Of a DNA stretch of 64,000 nucleotides, positions 27,060 to 36,118 are shown piece by piece (the stretch's first letter is position 1; the number at the start of each line of letters is the position of its first letter). The notes under the pieces are model-generated. The model saw only the letters and a list, made by a program, of their open reading frames with translations, ran no database searches and had not been told where the DNA came from. The stretch comes from Simiduia agarivorans SA1 = DSM 21679 (GTDB taxonomy: Bacteria > Pseudomonadota > Gammaproteobacteria > Pseudomonadales > Cellvibrionaceae): assembly GCF_000305785.2 (NCBI RefSeq), contig NC_018868.3, positions 310,001-374,000 on the forward strand. Reading direction: 5' to 3'. The translations under genes and the position numbers were made by a program.

Positions 27060-28646
27060 TTGCAAAGCCGCACTGCTATTTTGGAAGCGCTAGCCGGGGA
27101 TCAGCAATGGGATCTCGTGGTTGTTGGCGGGGGTATTACCGGTGCAGGGGTGTTGCTTTCGGCGGCGCGAGCGGGGCTGAAGGTGCTGCTGGTTGAGCAG
27201 CAGGACTTTGCCTGGGGTACCTCAAGCCGGTCTTCTAAAATGGTTCACGGTGGGCTGCGTTATCTGGCTCAAGGTGATATCAGTCTCACCCGCCATTCGG
27301 TACAAGAGCGCGAATACCTGCTGAAAAGCCTGCCCGGACTGGTGCGACCGCTGGAATACCATTATGTGCTGGGCGCTGATACCCCACCGAGAATCGGCGT
27401 CAAACTGTTGTTACTGGGATATGACTGGTTGGCGGGGGTTGCAAACCATCGTTACCTTAACCGGCAGGCATTCGGCATTGCCAATCCGGGTTTTAACCTT
27501 GCGCATACGCACGGTGCTTATGCTTACTATGATGCGGGCACTGACGACAGCCGTTTGGTCATCAGGGTATTGCAGGAGGCGGTCGACCAAGGCGCCCGGT
27601 GTCTCAATTACTGTCAGGTAACCCAACTTCACTGCGAGGCCGGGCAGGTTTCCCAGCTTGAACTGCTTGATCAGGTTTCAGGTCAGGGTTTTAAGCTGAA
27701 TGCGAAGGTGGTGGTCAATGCCACCGGTGCCTGGGCCGACCGGCTGCGCAATGTGCTCAATCCTGAGGTGCGTGTACGACCCCAGCGGGGCAGTCATATC
27801 GTCCTGCCTATCAAGCGCTTGCCGGTAGACCATGCGTTAACCCTCCGGCACCCGGATGACGGCCGCTACCACTTTATCTTCCCGTGGGCGGGCCGCACGA
27901 TCGTGGGCACAACCGACCTCGATCATCGCGCGGATCTGGACGCAGAAGCCCACATAACCGCGGAAGAGATCGACTATTTGCTGGCCTCGGCCAACCATTT
28001 TTATCCCCAGGCCAGACTCACGCGCGACGATATCTTGTCCACCTGGTCCGGTGTCCGCCCGATCATTGGCTCGGAGAATGCGGTTGATCCGTCAAAGGAA
28101 CGACGGGATCACGCGGTATGGGTTGATGGCAACCTGGTGACAGTGAGTGGCGGGAAACTGACCACTTTCCGCTTGATTGCCGGGGATGTCCTGGCCGCGA
28201 TTGGCCCGCTGATCGGTCGTGAGCAGGTAAACGAGCAGACCTCGGGTGCCGACTGGATATCACCGGTGGATATGGATCCCACCTCACTCTATGAGCAGGG
28301 CGCCGAGTTGGCACCTCAGTATCTGGCGCGCTATGGCGCACATGCCGCTGCATTGGTGCAGGGCGCGTTGGATGAGGGCAGGGTAGAGGAGCTGCTACCC
28401 ATCAGTGATACCGGCTACAGCCTGGCCGATTTACGTTGGGCGCTACGCCATGAGCAGGCTCTGACGCTGGCCGATGTATTGTTGCGCCATTCCCCTTTGG
28501 GGTTGGTTTTACCGGACGGTGCAGAAAGCCTGATGGAATCCCTGGCGGGATTGTTCGAAGACGAGTGCGGCGTTGGCAAAACCGAATTCGCCAAGTTGGT
28601 GATTGCCTATCGCGATACTTACCGCCAGTCCTATTCGGTTTCGTGA
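27060..28646 (+). CDS. glpD: FAD-dependent glycerol-3-phosphate dehydrogenase
   Basis: GlpD oxidises glycerol-3-phosphate to dihydroxyacetone phosphate and feeds electrons to ubiquinone at the inner-membrane surface. The 528-residue protein begins with the FAD-binding fold VVVGGGITGAGVLLSAARAG (about 20-39) and the signature WGTSSRSSKMVHGGLRYL. It has IGTTDLDH-like (VGTTDLDHRAD) and LVTVSGGKLTTFR further on. The start is TTG with GGAG and AAGGA upstream. It converges on the methyltransferase gene with a 16-base tail overlap. Confidence 0.93.
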   Translation: MQSRTAILEALAGDQQWDLVVVGGGITGAGVLLSAARAGLKVLLVEQQDFAWGTSSRSSKMVHGGLRYLAQGDISLTRHSVQEREYLLKSLPGLVRPLEYHYVLGADTPPRIGVKLLLLGYDWLAGVANHRYLNRQAFGIANPGFNLAHTHGAYAYYDAGTDDSRLVIRVLQEAVDQGARCLNYCQVTQLHCEAGQVSQLELLDQVSGQGFKLNAKVVVNATGAWADRLRNVLNPEVRVRPQRGSHIVLPIKRLPVDHALTLRHPDDGRYHFIFPWAGRTIVGTTDLDHRADLDAEAHITAEEIDYLLASANHFYPQARLTRDDILSTWSGVRPIIGSENAVDPSKERRDHAVWVDGNLVTVSGGKLTTFRLIAGDVLAAIGPLIGREQVNEQTSGADWISPVDMDPTSLYEQGAELAPQYLARYGAHAAALVQGALDEGRVEELLPISDTGYSLADLRWALRHEQALTLADVLLRHSPLGLVLPDGAESLMESLAGLFEDECGVGKTEFAKLVIAYRDTYRQSYSVS

Positions 28647-29434
28647 AAAAAACTCTTTGCCTGTTGAGCTTGCTTCAGTTGCTGCATCAGGTTCACCTCA
28701 AGCAATTCACCCATGTTGCGCACCTGCGGTGCAAAGCCCATCAAGGGTCGTGTTAGACGGGTTTTGCCGGCCAATATCACGTAATTAAGCGCATCTACCG
28801 ACACCACAACCAACTCTTCGAAATGACGTTTCAGACTTTCGAACACCGGGTCCCGGTATCCTGGCAGACGGGTAAAATTAAGGGCTAACCAGCCCTGTTC
28901 AGACAGTGCGCTGGCACAGGCTCTGATGTAGCTTTCGCTGGCCTGTTTAATATCCATGCCTGAGGCAAGGTATAGATCCGAGCTGATGTAATCGAAGCGA
29001 CCGGCCTCCACAGCCTGTATATAACGGAAGGCATCGTCTGCCACCACCTTTACAGCCAGAGAAGGATCGTCAAGGAAGTAGGTGGCGCACACGCGCCTGA
29101 CACCGCCGCGCAACTCCACAGCCGTTTGCTGGCAGGTGGGGGCCAGCTTGTGCAGGCTGCGCACCAAAGCGCCGCCGCCCAGCCCCAAATGCAGGGCGCG
29201 GCGACAGTCGTCAAATGCCAGCGGCAACAACATGGCGCGAATATAACGGTGCTCCGGCCGGTGAGGACGGCGCAGGTCCATCACGCTTTGCTCGAATTTT
29301 TCATCGAAGGTCAGCAGGCGCTTGCCATTTTGCTCATACACATACAGGTCGCCTTGCTCATCCCGGGTGTGAAATACCTGGGTCCTGCGCAGGCGGTCAA
29401 TGGCGTACTTAAGCTGGGCGGCAAGCTCTGACAT
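28631..29434 (-). CDS. Spermidine synthase-like methyltransferase-fold protein
   Basis: A 267-residue protein from ATG 29434 (the longer frame upstream looks spurious). It shows the Rossmann methyltransferase/polyamine-synthase fold: YIRAMLLPLAFDDCRRALHLGLGGGALVRSLHKL (nucleotide-binding glycine motif), VELRGGVRRVC, VVADDAFRYI and DYISSDLYLASGMD. True spermidine synthases have acidic residues binding putrescine that I cannot place here. I therefore leave it as a spermine/spermidine synthase-like protein of unknown substrate. It converges with glpD and is divergent from the M28 peptidase. Confidence 0.72.
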   Translation of the reverse strand: MSELAAQLKYAIDRLRRTQVFHTRDEQGDLYVYEQNGKRLLTFDEKFEQSVMDLRRPHRPEHRYIRAMLLPLAFDDCRRALHLGLGGGALVRSLHKLAPTCQQTAVELRGGVRRVCATYFLDDPSLAVKVVADDAFRYIQAVEAGRFDYISSDLYLASGMDIKQASESYIRACASALSEQGWLALNFTRLPGYRDPVFESLKRHFEELVVVSVDALNYVILAGKTRLTRPLMGFAPQVRNMGELLEVNLMQQLKQAQQAKSFFHETE

Positions 29435-29592
29435 GGGGTATGCGGCTTTGTGGGTGAACTCGCTATTGTAGGCATTGGGGTTGTTAACGCCAGCACAGAT
29501 TGCCCCCTCAACAGGTGAAACGGGTTGCCCCGTATGAGGCACTTGCCGGTTGAACCGTCTAACAGGCTCAACATAAGAAAAGAGGTTCTCCC

Positions 29593-31305
29593 ATGAAACT
29601 ACGCCTATGGGCTGCACTGGCTATGTCTGCGCTCGGGCTGGTGGCTTGTGACCGCGCCGAACAAGCGGAATCCGGTGACAGGCCCGTGGATGCTCGCGCC
29701 GCACAAGTGCAGCAATTTGCTGATCGCCTGCACCAGCATGTGGCCGTGTTGGCTTCCGATGAGTTCGAAGGCCGCGCGCCGGCGACGCCCGGTGAGGAAA
29801 AAACGGTTAATTATCTTGCACAGGAGTTCGCCAAACTGGGGCTGGTACCCGGTAACGATGGCAGCTGGTTCCAGAATGTACCGGTAGTGGCCAGTACGCT
29901 GACCAACACGCCTGTCCTGAACCTGACCGCAGGCGAGCAAACACTGGCGCTGCAATACGGCACCGACATGATGGCCTGGACCAAGCGCGAAACGGAGTCA
30001 GCTGGTCTGGCGGATAGCGAGCTGGTGTTTGTGGGTTACGGTATCGTGGCACCGGAATACAACTGGAACGATTATCGGGATCTGGACGTCAAGGGCAAAA
30101 CCGTGGTGGTGCTGGTGAATGACCCGGGTTATGCCACCCAGGACGATAACCTGTTTACCGGCAATGCCATGACCTACTACGGGCGCTGGACCTACAAATA
30201 CGAAGAGGCCGCCCGCCAGGGTGCATCCGGCGTATTGATAGTGCATGAAACCGGCGCAGCGGGTTACCCGTGGGAAGTGGTATCCGGCAGTTGGTCGGGC
30301 GACCAGATCAGCCTGGCGAGTGACAGCAAGGGTGCAGAGCGGGTCGCGGTAGAAGGGTGGTTGCACAACGATCAGGCGCGAAAGCTGTTCGCTATGGTTG
30401 GTCAGGACTTCGATGCTTTGGTAAAAGCTGCCGCCAGCGCAGAGTTCAAACCCGTGCCTCTGGCGGCGAGTGCCAGTATCCGCCTGGAAAACGAACTGCG
30501 TTATTCAGAATCCCGCAACGTGGTAGCACTGGTACCCGGCCACAAACGTTCGGATGAAGTGGTGATCTATACCGCGCACTGGGATCACCTGGGTAAGAAG
30601 CCCGGAGCCGAAGGCGAAGACCATATCTTCAATGGCGCAGTCGATAACGCCACCGGTACCAGCGCATTGCTTGGGCTGGCGGAAGCCTTTATGGCGGTTG
30701 AACAATCCTTGCAGCGCAGTGTGTTGTTTGTGGCTGTAACCGCAGAAGAGTCCGGTTTGCTCGGCTCTGCCTATTATGCGCAGAACCCGGTGTTTGCCGC
30801 CTACAAAACAGTGGGTGGCATTAATATGGATGCGATGAACGTCAATGGCCCCACGCGCGACGTGGTGGTGATTGGTTATGGTGCCAGCGAAATGGACGAC
30901 TTGCTGAAAGCCGCCGCCGACAAACAGCAGCGGACCCTGGTGCGTGAACCCACGCCGGAAAAGGGCTTCTTCTACCGTTCAGACCATTTCAATCTGGCCA
31001 AAGTCGGCGTGCCGATGCTGTACGCCAAAGGCGGTAACGACAATCGCGACCACGGTCACGATTATGGCAAGGCCCAGGCTGCCGATTATGGTGCACACCG
31101 TTACCATAAGCCGGCGGATGAATACGATCCTGAATGGAATCTGTTGGGCGCCGCTGAAGACATGCAGTTGTACTACGATATCGGTTACCGTTTGGCAACC
31201 GGCGCAGAGTACCCCAAGTGGCGGGCAACCAGTGAATTCAATGCACCCCGTGCATCGTCAATCGAGGCTTGCAAGGCCGCAGGTGAAACCCGCTGCCCTC
31301 AATAG
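29593..31305 (+). CDS. M28-family metallopeptidase lipoprotein
   Basis: A 570-residue aminopeptidase-type enzyme. The signal peptide ends in lipobox LVAC (Cys 20), so it is membrane-anchored. A protease-associated (PA) insertion spans roughly residues 130-270. The di-zinc M28 site is visible: H329 in TAHWDHLG, D351 in GAVDNATG, E385/E386 in TAEES, D413 in INMDAM and the late His of FYRSDHFN. It should release N-terminal amino acids from extracellular or periplasmic peptides. A strong terminator follows. Confidence 0.92.
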   Translation: MKLRLWAALAMSALGLVACDRAEQAESGDRPVDARAAQVQQFADRLHQHVAVLASDEFEGRAPATPGEEKTVNYLAQEFAKLGLVPGNDGSWFQNVPVVASTLTNTPVLNLTAGEQTLALQYGTDMMAWTKRETESAGLADSELVFVGYGIVAPEYNWNDYRDLDVKGKTVVVLVNDPGYATQDDNLFTGNAMTYYGRWTYKYEEAARQGASGVLIVHETGAAGYPWEVVSGSWSGDQISLASDSKGAERVAVEGWLHNDQARKLFAMVGQDFDALVKAAASAEFKPVPLAASASIRLENELRYSESRNVVALVPGHKRSDEVVIYTAHWDHLGKKPGAEGEDHIFNGAVDNATGTSALLGLAEAFMAVEQSLQRSVLFVAVTAEESGLLGSAYYAQNPVFAAYKTVGGINMDAMNVNGPTRDVVVIGYGASEMDDLLKAAADKQQRTLVREPTPEKGFFYRSDHFNLAKVGVPMLYAKGGNDNRDHGHDYGKAQAADYGAHRYHKPADEYDPEWNLLGAAEDMQLYYDIGYRLATGAEYPKWRATSEFNAPRASSIEACKAAGETRCPQ

Positions 31306-31318
31306 GCAAGCGTAACGT

Positions 31319-31343
31319 AAGGGCCCATCGGGCCCTTTTTTAT
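31319..31343 (+). terminator. Rho-independent terminator after M28 peptidase
   Basis: AAGGGCCC-ATC-GGGCCCTT with a following run of T. The stem is perfect, begins 13 bases after the peptidase stop and ends before the TSUP gene. Confidence 0.88.
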
Positions 31344-31357
31344 TCCGAGAGCAATAG

Positions 31358-32116
31358 ATGGAAATTGACAGCCTTCTGGCCATCAGTCTGGTGTTGGTGG
31401 CGTTTCTCGCAGGTGCGATTGATGCCATAGCCGGAGGGGGCGGATTGTTGACCGTGCCTGCGTTAATGGCCGCGGGTCTTTCACCGGCACAGGCGTTGGC
31501 AACCAACAAACTGCAGGCCAGTTTTGGCTCGTTCTCGGCGGTTTTCTTTTTCTGGCGTCGGGGTTTGCTGCAACTGCCTGCGCTCTGGCCGCTGGTGGCC
31601 ATTACCTTTTTGGGCAGCGTATTGGGTACGTTGCTGGTGCAACGTATCGACCCGGGATTTCTTGCCTGGTTGTTACCGGTATTGCTGATTGCCATGGCGG
31701 TATACTTTACGTTTTCGCCGCGCATGAGTGACCAGGATGTGGCGCCCCGGCTTACTGGCTATGGGTTCGCCTTTGGTGTGGCTTTGCCGCTGGGATTTTA
31801 CGATGGTTTTTTCGGCCCCGGTGTGGGTAGTTTTTATGCATTGGGTTTCATTGCATTGGCCGGAATGGGGCTTCGCAAGGCAACCGCGCACACAAAACTA
31901 TTGAATTTCAGCTCCAATGTTGCCTCGCTGATCTTTTTTGCCTTGGGCGGTCAGGTGGTGTGGACGATTGGTTTACTCATGGCCTTAGGGCAGTTTGCCG
32001 GCGGGCGGGTCGGGGCGAAACTGGTATTTTCCAAAGGCGCGGCGTTGGTGAAACCGTTGCTGGTGACCCTGTCGCTGGTACTATCGGGTAAACTGATCTG
32101 GGATTTGTGGAGTTAG
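31358..32116 (+). CDS. TSUP (TauE/SafE) family membrane permease
   Basis: A 252-residue polytopic membrane protein of the TSUP family, whose members export or import sulfite, sulfoacetate and other small anions. Both halves carry the family repeat: AGAIDAIAGGGGLLTVPALMAAGLSPAQALATNKLQ near the N-terminus and GFYDGFFGPGVGSFYALGF in the second half. About eight helices are expected. Its substrate is unknown. The downstream lipoprotein starts 6 bases after its stop, so they form a unit. Confidence 0.88.
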   Translation: MEIDSLLAISLVLVAFLAGAIDAIAGGGGLLTVPALMAAGLSPAQALATNKLQASFGSFSAVFFFWRRGLLQLPALWPLVAITFLGSVLGTLLVQRIDPGFLAWLLPVLLIAMAVYFTFSPRMSDQDVAPRLTGYGFAFGVALPLGFYDGFFGPGVGSFYALGFIALAGMGLRKATAHTKLLNFSSNVASLIFFALGGQVVWTIGLLMALGQFAGGRVGAKLVFSKGAALVKPLLVTLSLVLSGKLIWDLWS

Positions 32117-32122
32117 GTCTTT

Positions 32123-32584
32123 ATGTGGCTATATTTCCGACGCGCAATGATACCGCTGGTGGCGATGCTCACTGCCTGCAGTCAATCGGGCGCGCCGTCG
32201 CTGGATACTGCCAAATGGCTCGCATTTCAGGCGCGATTTTGCACTGAATCCAGCGAGCTGGAAATCTGGGAAACCCGGGATACCGACAAACTGGCGCTGT
32301 TGCAAAGCGCGTTTGTTCAGGCCCAGCCGATCGCCCTTGATTCCGTCATCAAGAGCCCGAACCACGCACTGATTGTGGTGGTGAAGGGTGAGGAGGCGCC
32401 TGAAACCTGGCACCTCACCTTGCGTCTGGACCAGGAAACGATGGCGCTGTTTAACGTCAAACAGCCCGAGCGAAGCTTTCAGATAAGCACTGATCCCATG
32501 TTGTATCGCACGCTCAATACCATGCTGTTAACCCACATGGGAGACAGTCTGGATATCTTCCGGCGTTGCGAAATGACCCGGTGA
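32123..32584 (+). CDS. Hypothetical lipoprotein
   Basis: A 153-residue protein with a short signal and a lipobox LTAC (Cys near 19, followed by SQSG). The mature part has two more Cys (FCTESSE and FRRCEM at the far ends) and no domain I recognise. The segment ALDSVIKSPNHALIVVVKG looks like a beta-strand pair. It is co-transcribed with the TSUP permease and converges on the exonuclease gene. Confidence 0.6.
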   Translation: MWLYFRRAMIPLVAMLTACSQSGAPSLDTAKWLAFQARFCTESSELEIWETRDTDKLALLQSAFVQAQPIALDSVIKSPNHALIVVVKGEEAPETWHLTLRLDQETMALFNVKQPERSFQISTDPMLYRTLNTMLLTHMGDSLDIFRRCEMTR

Positions 32585-32611
32585 GCCTTAGCAGGTTTTT
32601 TCAACAGCCCG

Positions 32612-33295
32612 TCAGATGGCTTCGTCCCAGCAAAAGCTTTCGCTGCCAGCCCGATGGTTGGCCCAGGCCAAAAACAGTTCTGCCGTTGCCAAGGCGTCTT
32701 CCAGTGCGTTGTGAGCGGGCGCATCGGGTAAGCCGTAGCGACCGCGGCAGGCATGGAGTCGCAAACTGCCGGGCCCGATGAGTGCGGTTTGGGCCAGCAA
32801 TTTCTCTTTTTCCAGCTGCAATGTGTCGATAAACGGCGTGATAAAGGCGTTATTGAACGTGCGTAAACAGGCGTTGTTGATAAACCCCATATCCAGATTG
32901 GCGTTGTGAAAGATGGGAATCTTGCCGGCGCAATCAGCCAGCAATTCGGTCAGCACCTGTTCAATGCGCAGCCCTTCGCTGACCTGGGTGTCTGTCAGGT
33001 GGTGGATAGTGGCGCTTTGGCCCACGCCGCGCTGGGTTTTCACCAGGCGGTGTTTTGCGGTACTGAGTCGGATCGCACCGGCGTCGATACAGACCCAGCC
33101 AATACTGGCAATTTCATGTGAGACCGGATTCAATCCTGTGGATTCGAGATCAATGGCGATATATTGAACCGCATCCCAACTTTTGCCCCGGTCTGGCAAT
33201 TCACGCTGCAGAAATTCGGTCAGTGCGTTGGTTTCGCCTTTATTGCATGCGGCAGACCGCTTCCAGGTCAGCCAGTGGTAGCTGATATAGTTCAT
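32612..33295 (-). CDS. 3'-5' exonuclease, DEDDh type (DnaQ-like)
   Basis: A 227-residue exonuclease of the DNA polymerase III epsilon fold. The DEDDh residues are visible: Asp and Glu in IAIDLESTGL, Asp in FHNANLDMGF, and His and Asp in AHNALEDALAT. It lacks the polymerase-binding tail of true DnaQ, so it is probably a stand-alone nuclease. In Pseudomonas relatives the same gene also sits immediately downstream of the CBS/DUF294 gene. It overlaps the upstream gene by 4 bases. Whether the two act together, for example in nucleotide signalling, is inference. Confidence 0.88.
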   Translation of the reverse strand: MNYISYHWLTWKRSAACNKGETNALTEFLQRELPDRGKSWDAVQYIAIDLESTGLNPVSHEIASIGWVCIDAGAIRLSTAKHRLVKTQRGVGQSATIHHLTDTQVSEGLRIEQVLTELLADCAGKIPIFHNANLDMGFINNACLRTFNNAFITPFIDTLQLEKEKLLAQTALIGPGSLRLHACRGRYGLPDAPAHNALEDALATAELFLAWANHRAGSESFCWDEAI

Positions 33296-35187
33296 GCGCT
33301 CAGCCCTCTGCCGAATTTCAGAATTAACGCTTCCTGGGCCTCATTGACCGCAGTGAAGGCATCGCGTAACTGCTCCCGCTGCAATTCGGGCAAACTGGCC
33401 GGATCCAGATAGTTACTGGTTTTCTGGTGATTGCTGAGCTGTCTGGCCTGCGCTAGCAGCCTCAGGCTCTGGATGTATTCCAGCGCATCTGAAATATTGC
33501 GACTATCGGCCAGGGTGAGGGCCTGGATTTCGCCCAGCTTGCGAATTCTCTCTCGCGTGTTGACCGCCGAAACCCCGTGCGCGAGCGCGTACACGCGCGC
33601 GAGATCCACGATGGGAATAATGCCCCGGTGCTTGAGGTCTAATTGGTGGGCGTGTTCGCCATTGCGTTCCAGCACGAAGCGACGGAAAAAGCCCAGAGGC
33701 GGCCTGTGCGTGCCTGCATTGCGGGCGAGCGCCGCCAGGAATATGTCGTTGCTGCCGGCCATTTTGAGCATATGCGATTGCAGTGATTGAGCCAGCGCCT
33801 GATCGCCGTGAATCGCGCGGATGTCGAAAAAAATACTCACGCGCATGACGGCATCAAGCGTCGGTTCATCAGTCCATTGGTTGACGGTTTGTTGCCACTT
33901 CGCCAACGGCTGTCGCCAGGTATCGGTAGTGGCCATGATGCCGCCCGGGCAGTAGACGTAGCCGCAGGCGTTGAGGCCATCGCACACCTTGTGCGCCAGA
34001 GCCTTGAAATAAGTGTCTGCGTCTTTTGGCGCGTCATCGGCATAAACCAGCGCATTGTCCTGATCGCCGCCCAAGGCCTGCTCGGCCCGGCCTTGTGAAC
34101 CAAACCCCAACCAGGCAAAGGCGGCGGGTGCCGGTCCCAGTTCTTCCTGTGCCAGTGTAATCAGCCGTCGGGTGATGGCGTCGGACACGCTGGTAAAAAT
34201 CTGCGCCAATTGGTAGGCCCGTACGCCAGAATCTGTCCACTGAGTGAGCAGACCGGGAAGGCTTGCGGCGGCGCGCTGTAAGCCGGCCAGGCTGGTTTGT
34301 TTGTGAATGAACTGGACCAGGTAAACCGGGTCCTGCTCCCGGTTCCTGATCAGGTCGCTCATGGTCAGCATGCCTTTGGGGCGGCGATCGTGATCGGCGT
34401 CCTCAACCACTGGCAGGTGGTGAATACCATGCTCACTCATCAACAGCATGGCGTCAAACATACTGGCTGTTCTGGAAATGGCGGTGGGCGCCTCGGTCAT
34501 GATGGCGCTGATCGGCGTATCGTAGCTTAAACCTTGCGCCAGTAAGCGCGAGCGCAGGTCGCGATCGGTGGCAATGCCAACCAGTTGGTCGTGCTCGCAG
34601 ATCATGACTGACGACACCCCTTCGGCCACCATGGTTTGTGCCACCTTGCGCGCATGCGCCTGCGGCGCCACACAAATGGTTTTATGGCTCATCACATGGT
34701 CTATGGGGCCCATCAGCAGGTTGTTGGCAGGTGTCAGCATCACCGCCCGGCGCAAGCGTCGGTTGCGCTGGGAGTGAAAAAAACGGTCGAAATTACGGTT
34801 TTGCGTGCGCAACTGGCTGTGGATGTCATTGTCGAGCCGGTAGATCAGGCTGTCTTCGATGACAATGGCCCGGATGTCGGGTTCTTCTGCAGCCAGGTTA
34901 CACAGGTTGAAGTTTTCTTTTTCGCCCAACCGGTCCAGAAGCTGGTCTGCACCTGACCGCAACTCGAGCGCGCCCGAGCGGATGATACGAATATCCTTGT
35001 GGTTGAAATCCGGGTGCAACTCCGAACCGGCACGCAGGTAAAGGATTTCCATCTGGTGACAGGCAAATGCCAGCTGTTCATCCGACAACTCATTGAATGG
35101 CAGGCATTTTTGTACAAATGCTTGTATGGCACTGATTTCGGGCGATACGTCAGGCATGTGAGTTACCGGTTTACGAGCATGCAGCAT
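33292..35187 (-). CDS. cNMP-binding/CBS/DUF294 putative nucleotidyltransferase
   Basis: A 631-residue cytoplasmic protein. Residues ~20-130 form a cyclic-nucleotide-binding-like domain (ILYLRAGSELHPDF...IRSGALELRSG). Residues ~165-300 hold two CBS domains (TICVAPQAHARKVAQTM; ISAIMTEAPTAISRTASMFDAMLLM). Next come the DUF294 nucleotidyltransferase domain with LGFGSQGRAEQALGGDQDNALVYAD, which carries the catalytic Gly-Ser and Asp-x-Asp, and its C-terminal partner. It probably adds a nucleotide to a protein in response to an adenylate ligand; the target is unknown. The start could also be the Met 10 codons later (35157). Confidence 0.85.
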   Translation of the reverse strand: MLHARKPVTHMPDVSPEISAIQAFVQKCLPFNELSDEQLAFACHQMEILYLRAGSELHPDFNHKDIRIIRSGALELRSGADQLLDRLGEKENFNLCNLAAEEPDIRAIVIEDSLIYRLDNDIHSQLRTQNRNFDRFFHSQRNRRLRRAVMLTPANNLLMGPIDHVMSHKTICVAPQAHARKVAQTMVAEGVSSVMICEHDQLVGIATDRDLRSRLLAQGLSYDTPISAIMTEAPTAISRTASMFDAMLLMSEHGIHHLPVVEDADHDRRPKGMLTMSDLIRNREQDPVYLVQFIHKQTSLAGLQRAAASLPGLLTQWTDSGVRAYQLAQIFTSVSDAITRRLITLAQEELGPAPAAFAWLGFGSQGRAEQALGGDQDNALVYADDAPKDADTYFKALAHKVCDGLNACGYVYCPGGIMATTDTWRQPLAKWQQTVNQWTDEPTLDAVMRVSIFFDIRAIHGDQALAQSLQSHMLKMAGSNDIFLAALARNAGTHRPPLGFFRRFVLERNGEHAHQLDLKHRGIIPIVDLARVYALAHGVSAVNTRERIRKLGEIQALTLADSRNISDALEYIQSLRLLAQARQLSNHQKTSNYLDPASLPELQREQLRDAFTAVNEAQEALILKFGRGLSA

Positions 35188-35235
35188 TTATAGCAGCCCG
35201 ATCGAGGCCAGAACTTGTGTTAAATCAATCGGTGC

Positions 35236-35949
35236 TCAGTTTTTAAGTTTTCCGCCCGCAATGGCCAACGGCGTCGGGTTACCGGGGGCGGTGACCCAGA
35301 TCACAACGGCGTCTGCGGCAATTTCAGCGGTTGTCGCGGGCAGGGGGGATTGCCACAGGCCGTCCTGGCTCGGGACCTGGGTATAGCCCAACACCACAAA
35401 GGGTTGCTGCAAGCGCCGGCCCGCGTTTTCACCGCGGTAAATCCGTTGCGAATAATCGGTGCGCACCAGCGCGATATTCAAAAGGCCCTCGCCCTGTGCG
35501 GTTAACACGCGGTCGCTGATTGTGGCTTGGAATGCCGTGCCGGTGAGGGCGCCGACCAAGGGCAGCTCCGCGCGAGGAGTCGTCAGCAGACCTGTCCATT
35601 CCTTGCCGTCCACAATGATCTGAGGCGTGTAGACCGATTTCGTGTTGCCCTGATGGTGATACAAATACTGGCGGCGCGAAAACGCCGGCTGGGAAAACTG
35701 ATCTTTCCAGCCCAGGTGGTCCCAGTAATCCACGTGCCAGGCGAGCGGAAAGAAGGTTTGCCAGAGCGCAGGATGCTGCTGGTACTCGCTCAACCAGCGT
35801 TCTGCCGGCGGGCAACTGCTACAACCCTGAGAAGTATATAACTCAATAAACTGGGCCTGCCCGGGTGCAGCAGAATGAAACACTTGCGGCTGCTTTGTTG
35901 CGGCAAACGTCAGAAGGGGAGTCAATAGCAGTAGTACGGCAAGGCGCAT
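35236..35949 (-). CDS. DUF1223 secreted thioredoxin-like protein
   Basis: A 237-residue exported protein with a signal peptide (MRLAVLLLLTPLLTFAA). The DUF1223 hallmark FIELYTSQGCSSCPPAERWL includes a CxxC pair in a thioredoxin-like fold, followed by PLAWHVDYWDHLGWKDQFS and YTPQIIVDG. The family is common in proteobacteria, with no proven function; a periplasmic redox role is plausible from the CxxC pair. It stands alone between the CBS gene and the acetate-type operon. Confidence 0.85.
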   Translation of the reverse strand: MRLAVLLLLTPLLTFAATKQPQVFHSAAPGQAQFIELYTSQGCSSCPPAERWLSEYQQHPALWQTFFPLAWHVDYWDHLGWKDQFSQPAFSRRQYLYHHQGNTKSVYTPQIIVDGKEWTGLLTTPRAELPLVGALTGTAFQATISDRVLTAQGEGLLNIALVRTDYSQRIYRGENAGRRLQQPFVVLGYTQVPSQDGLWQSPLPATTAEIAADAVVIWVTAPGNPTPLAIAGGKLKN

Positions 35950-36076
35950 GAAAAAAATCCCGTGAGTGCTCCCGCAAGTATGACAAAGGCCGGACCCAAG
36001 CTCCAGTGCCCGAGTGCCTGATATCAGACCGCTGTCAGGGACTGATATAAGACACTATGCAAGGATCATTTTTGGC

Positions 36077-36103
36077 GCAAAAAAAGCGGCCCGAAGGCCG
36101 CTT
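36077..36103 (-). terminator. Terminator of the porin-symporter operon
   Basis: Read on the minus strand, AAGCGGCC-TTCG-GGCCGCTT is followed by a run of T. The stem is perfect with a stable UUCG loop, 15 bases beyond the symporter stop. Confidence 0.88.
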
Positions 36104-36118
36104 GTGATGGAGCTTGCT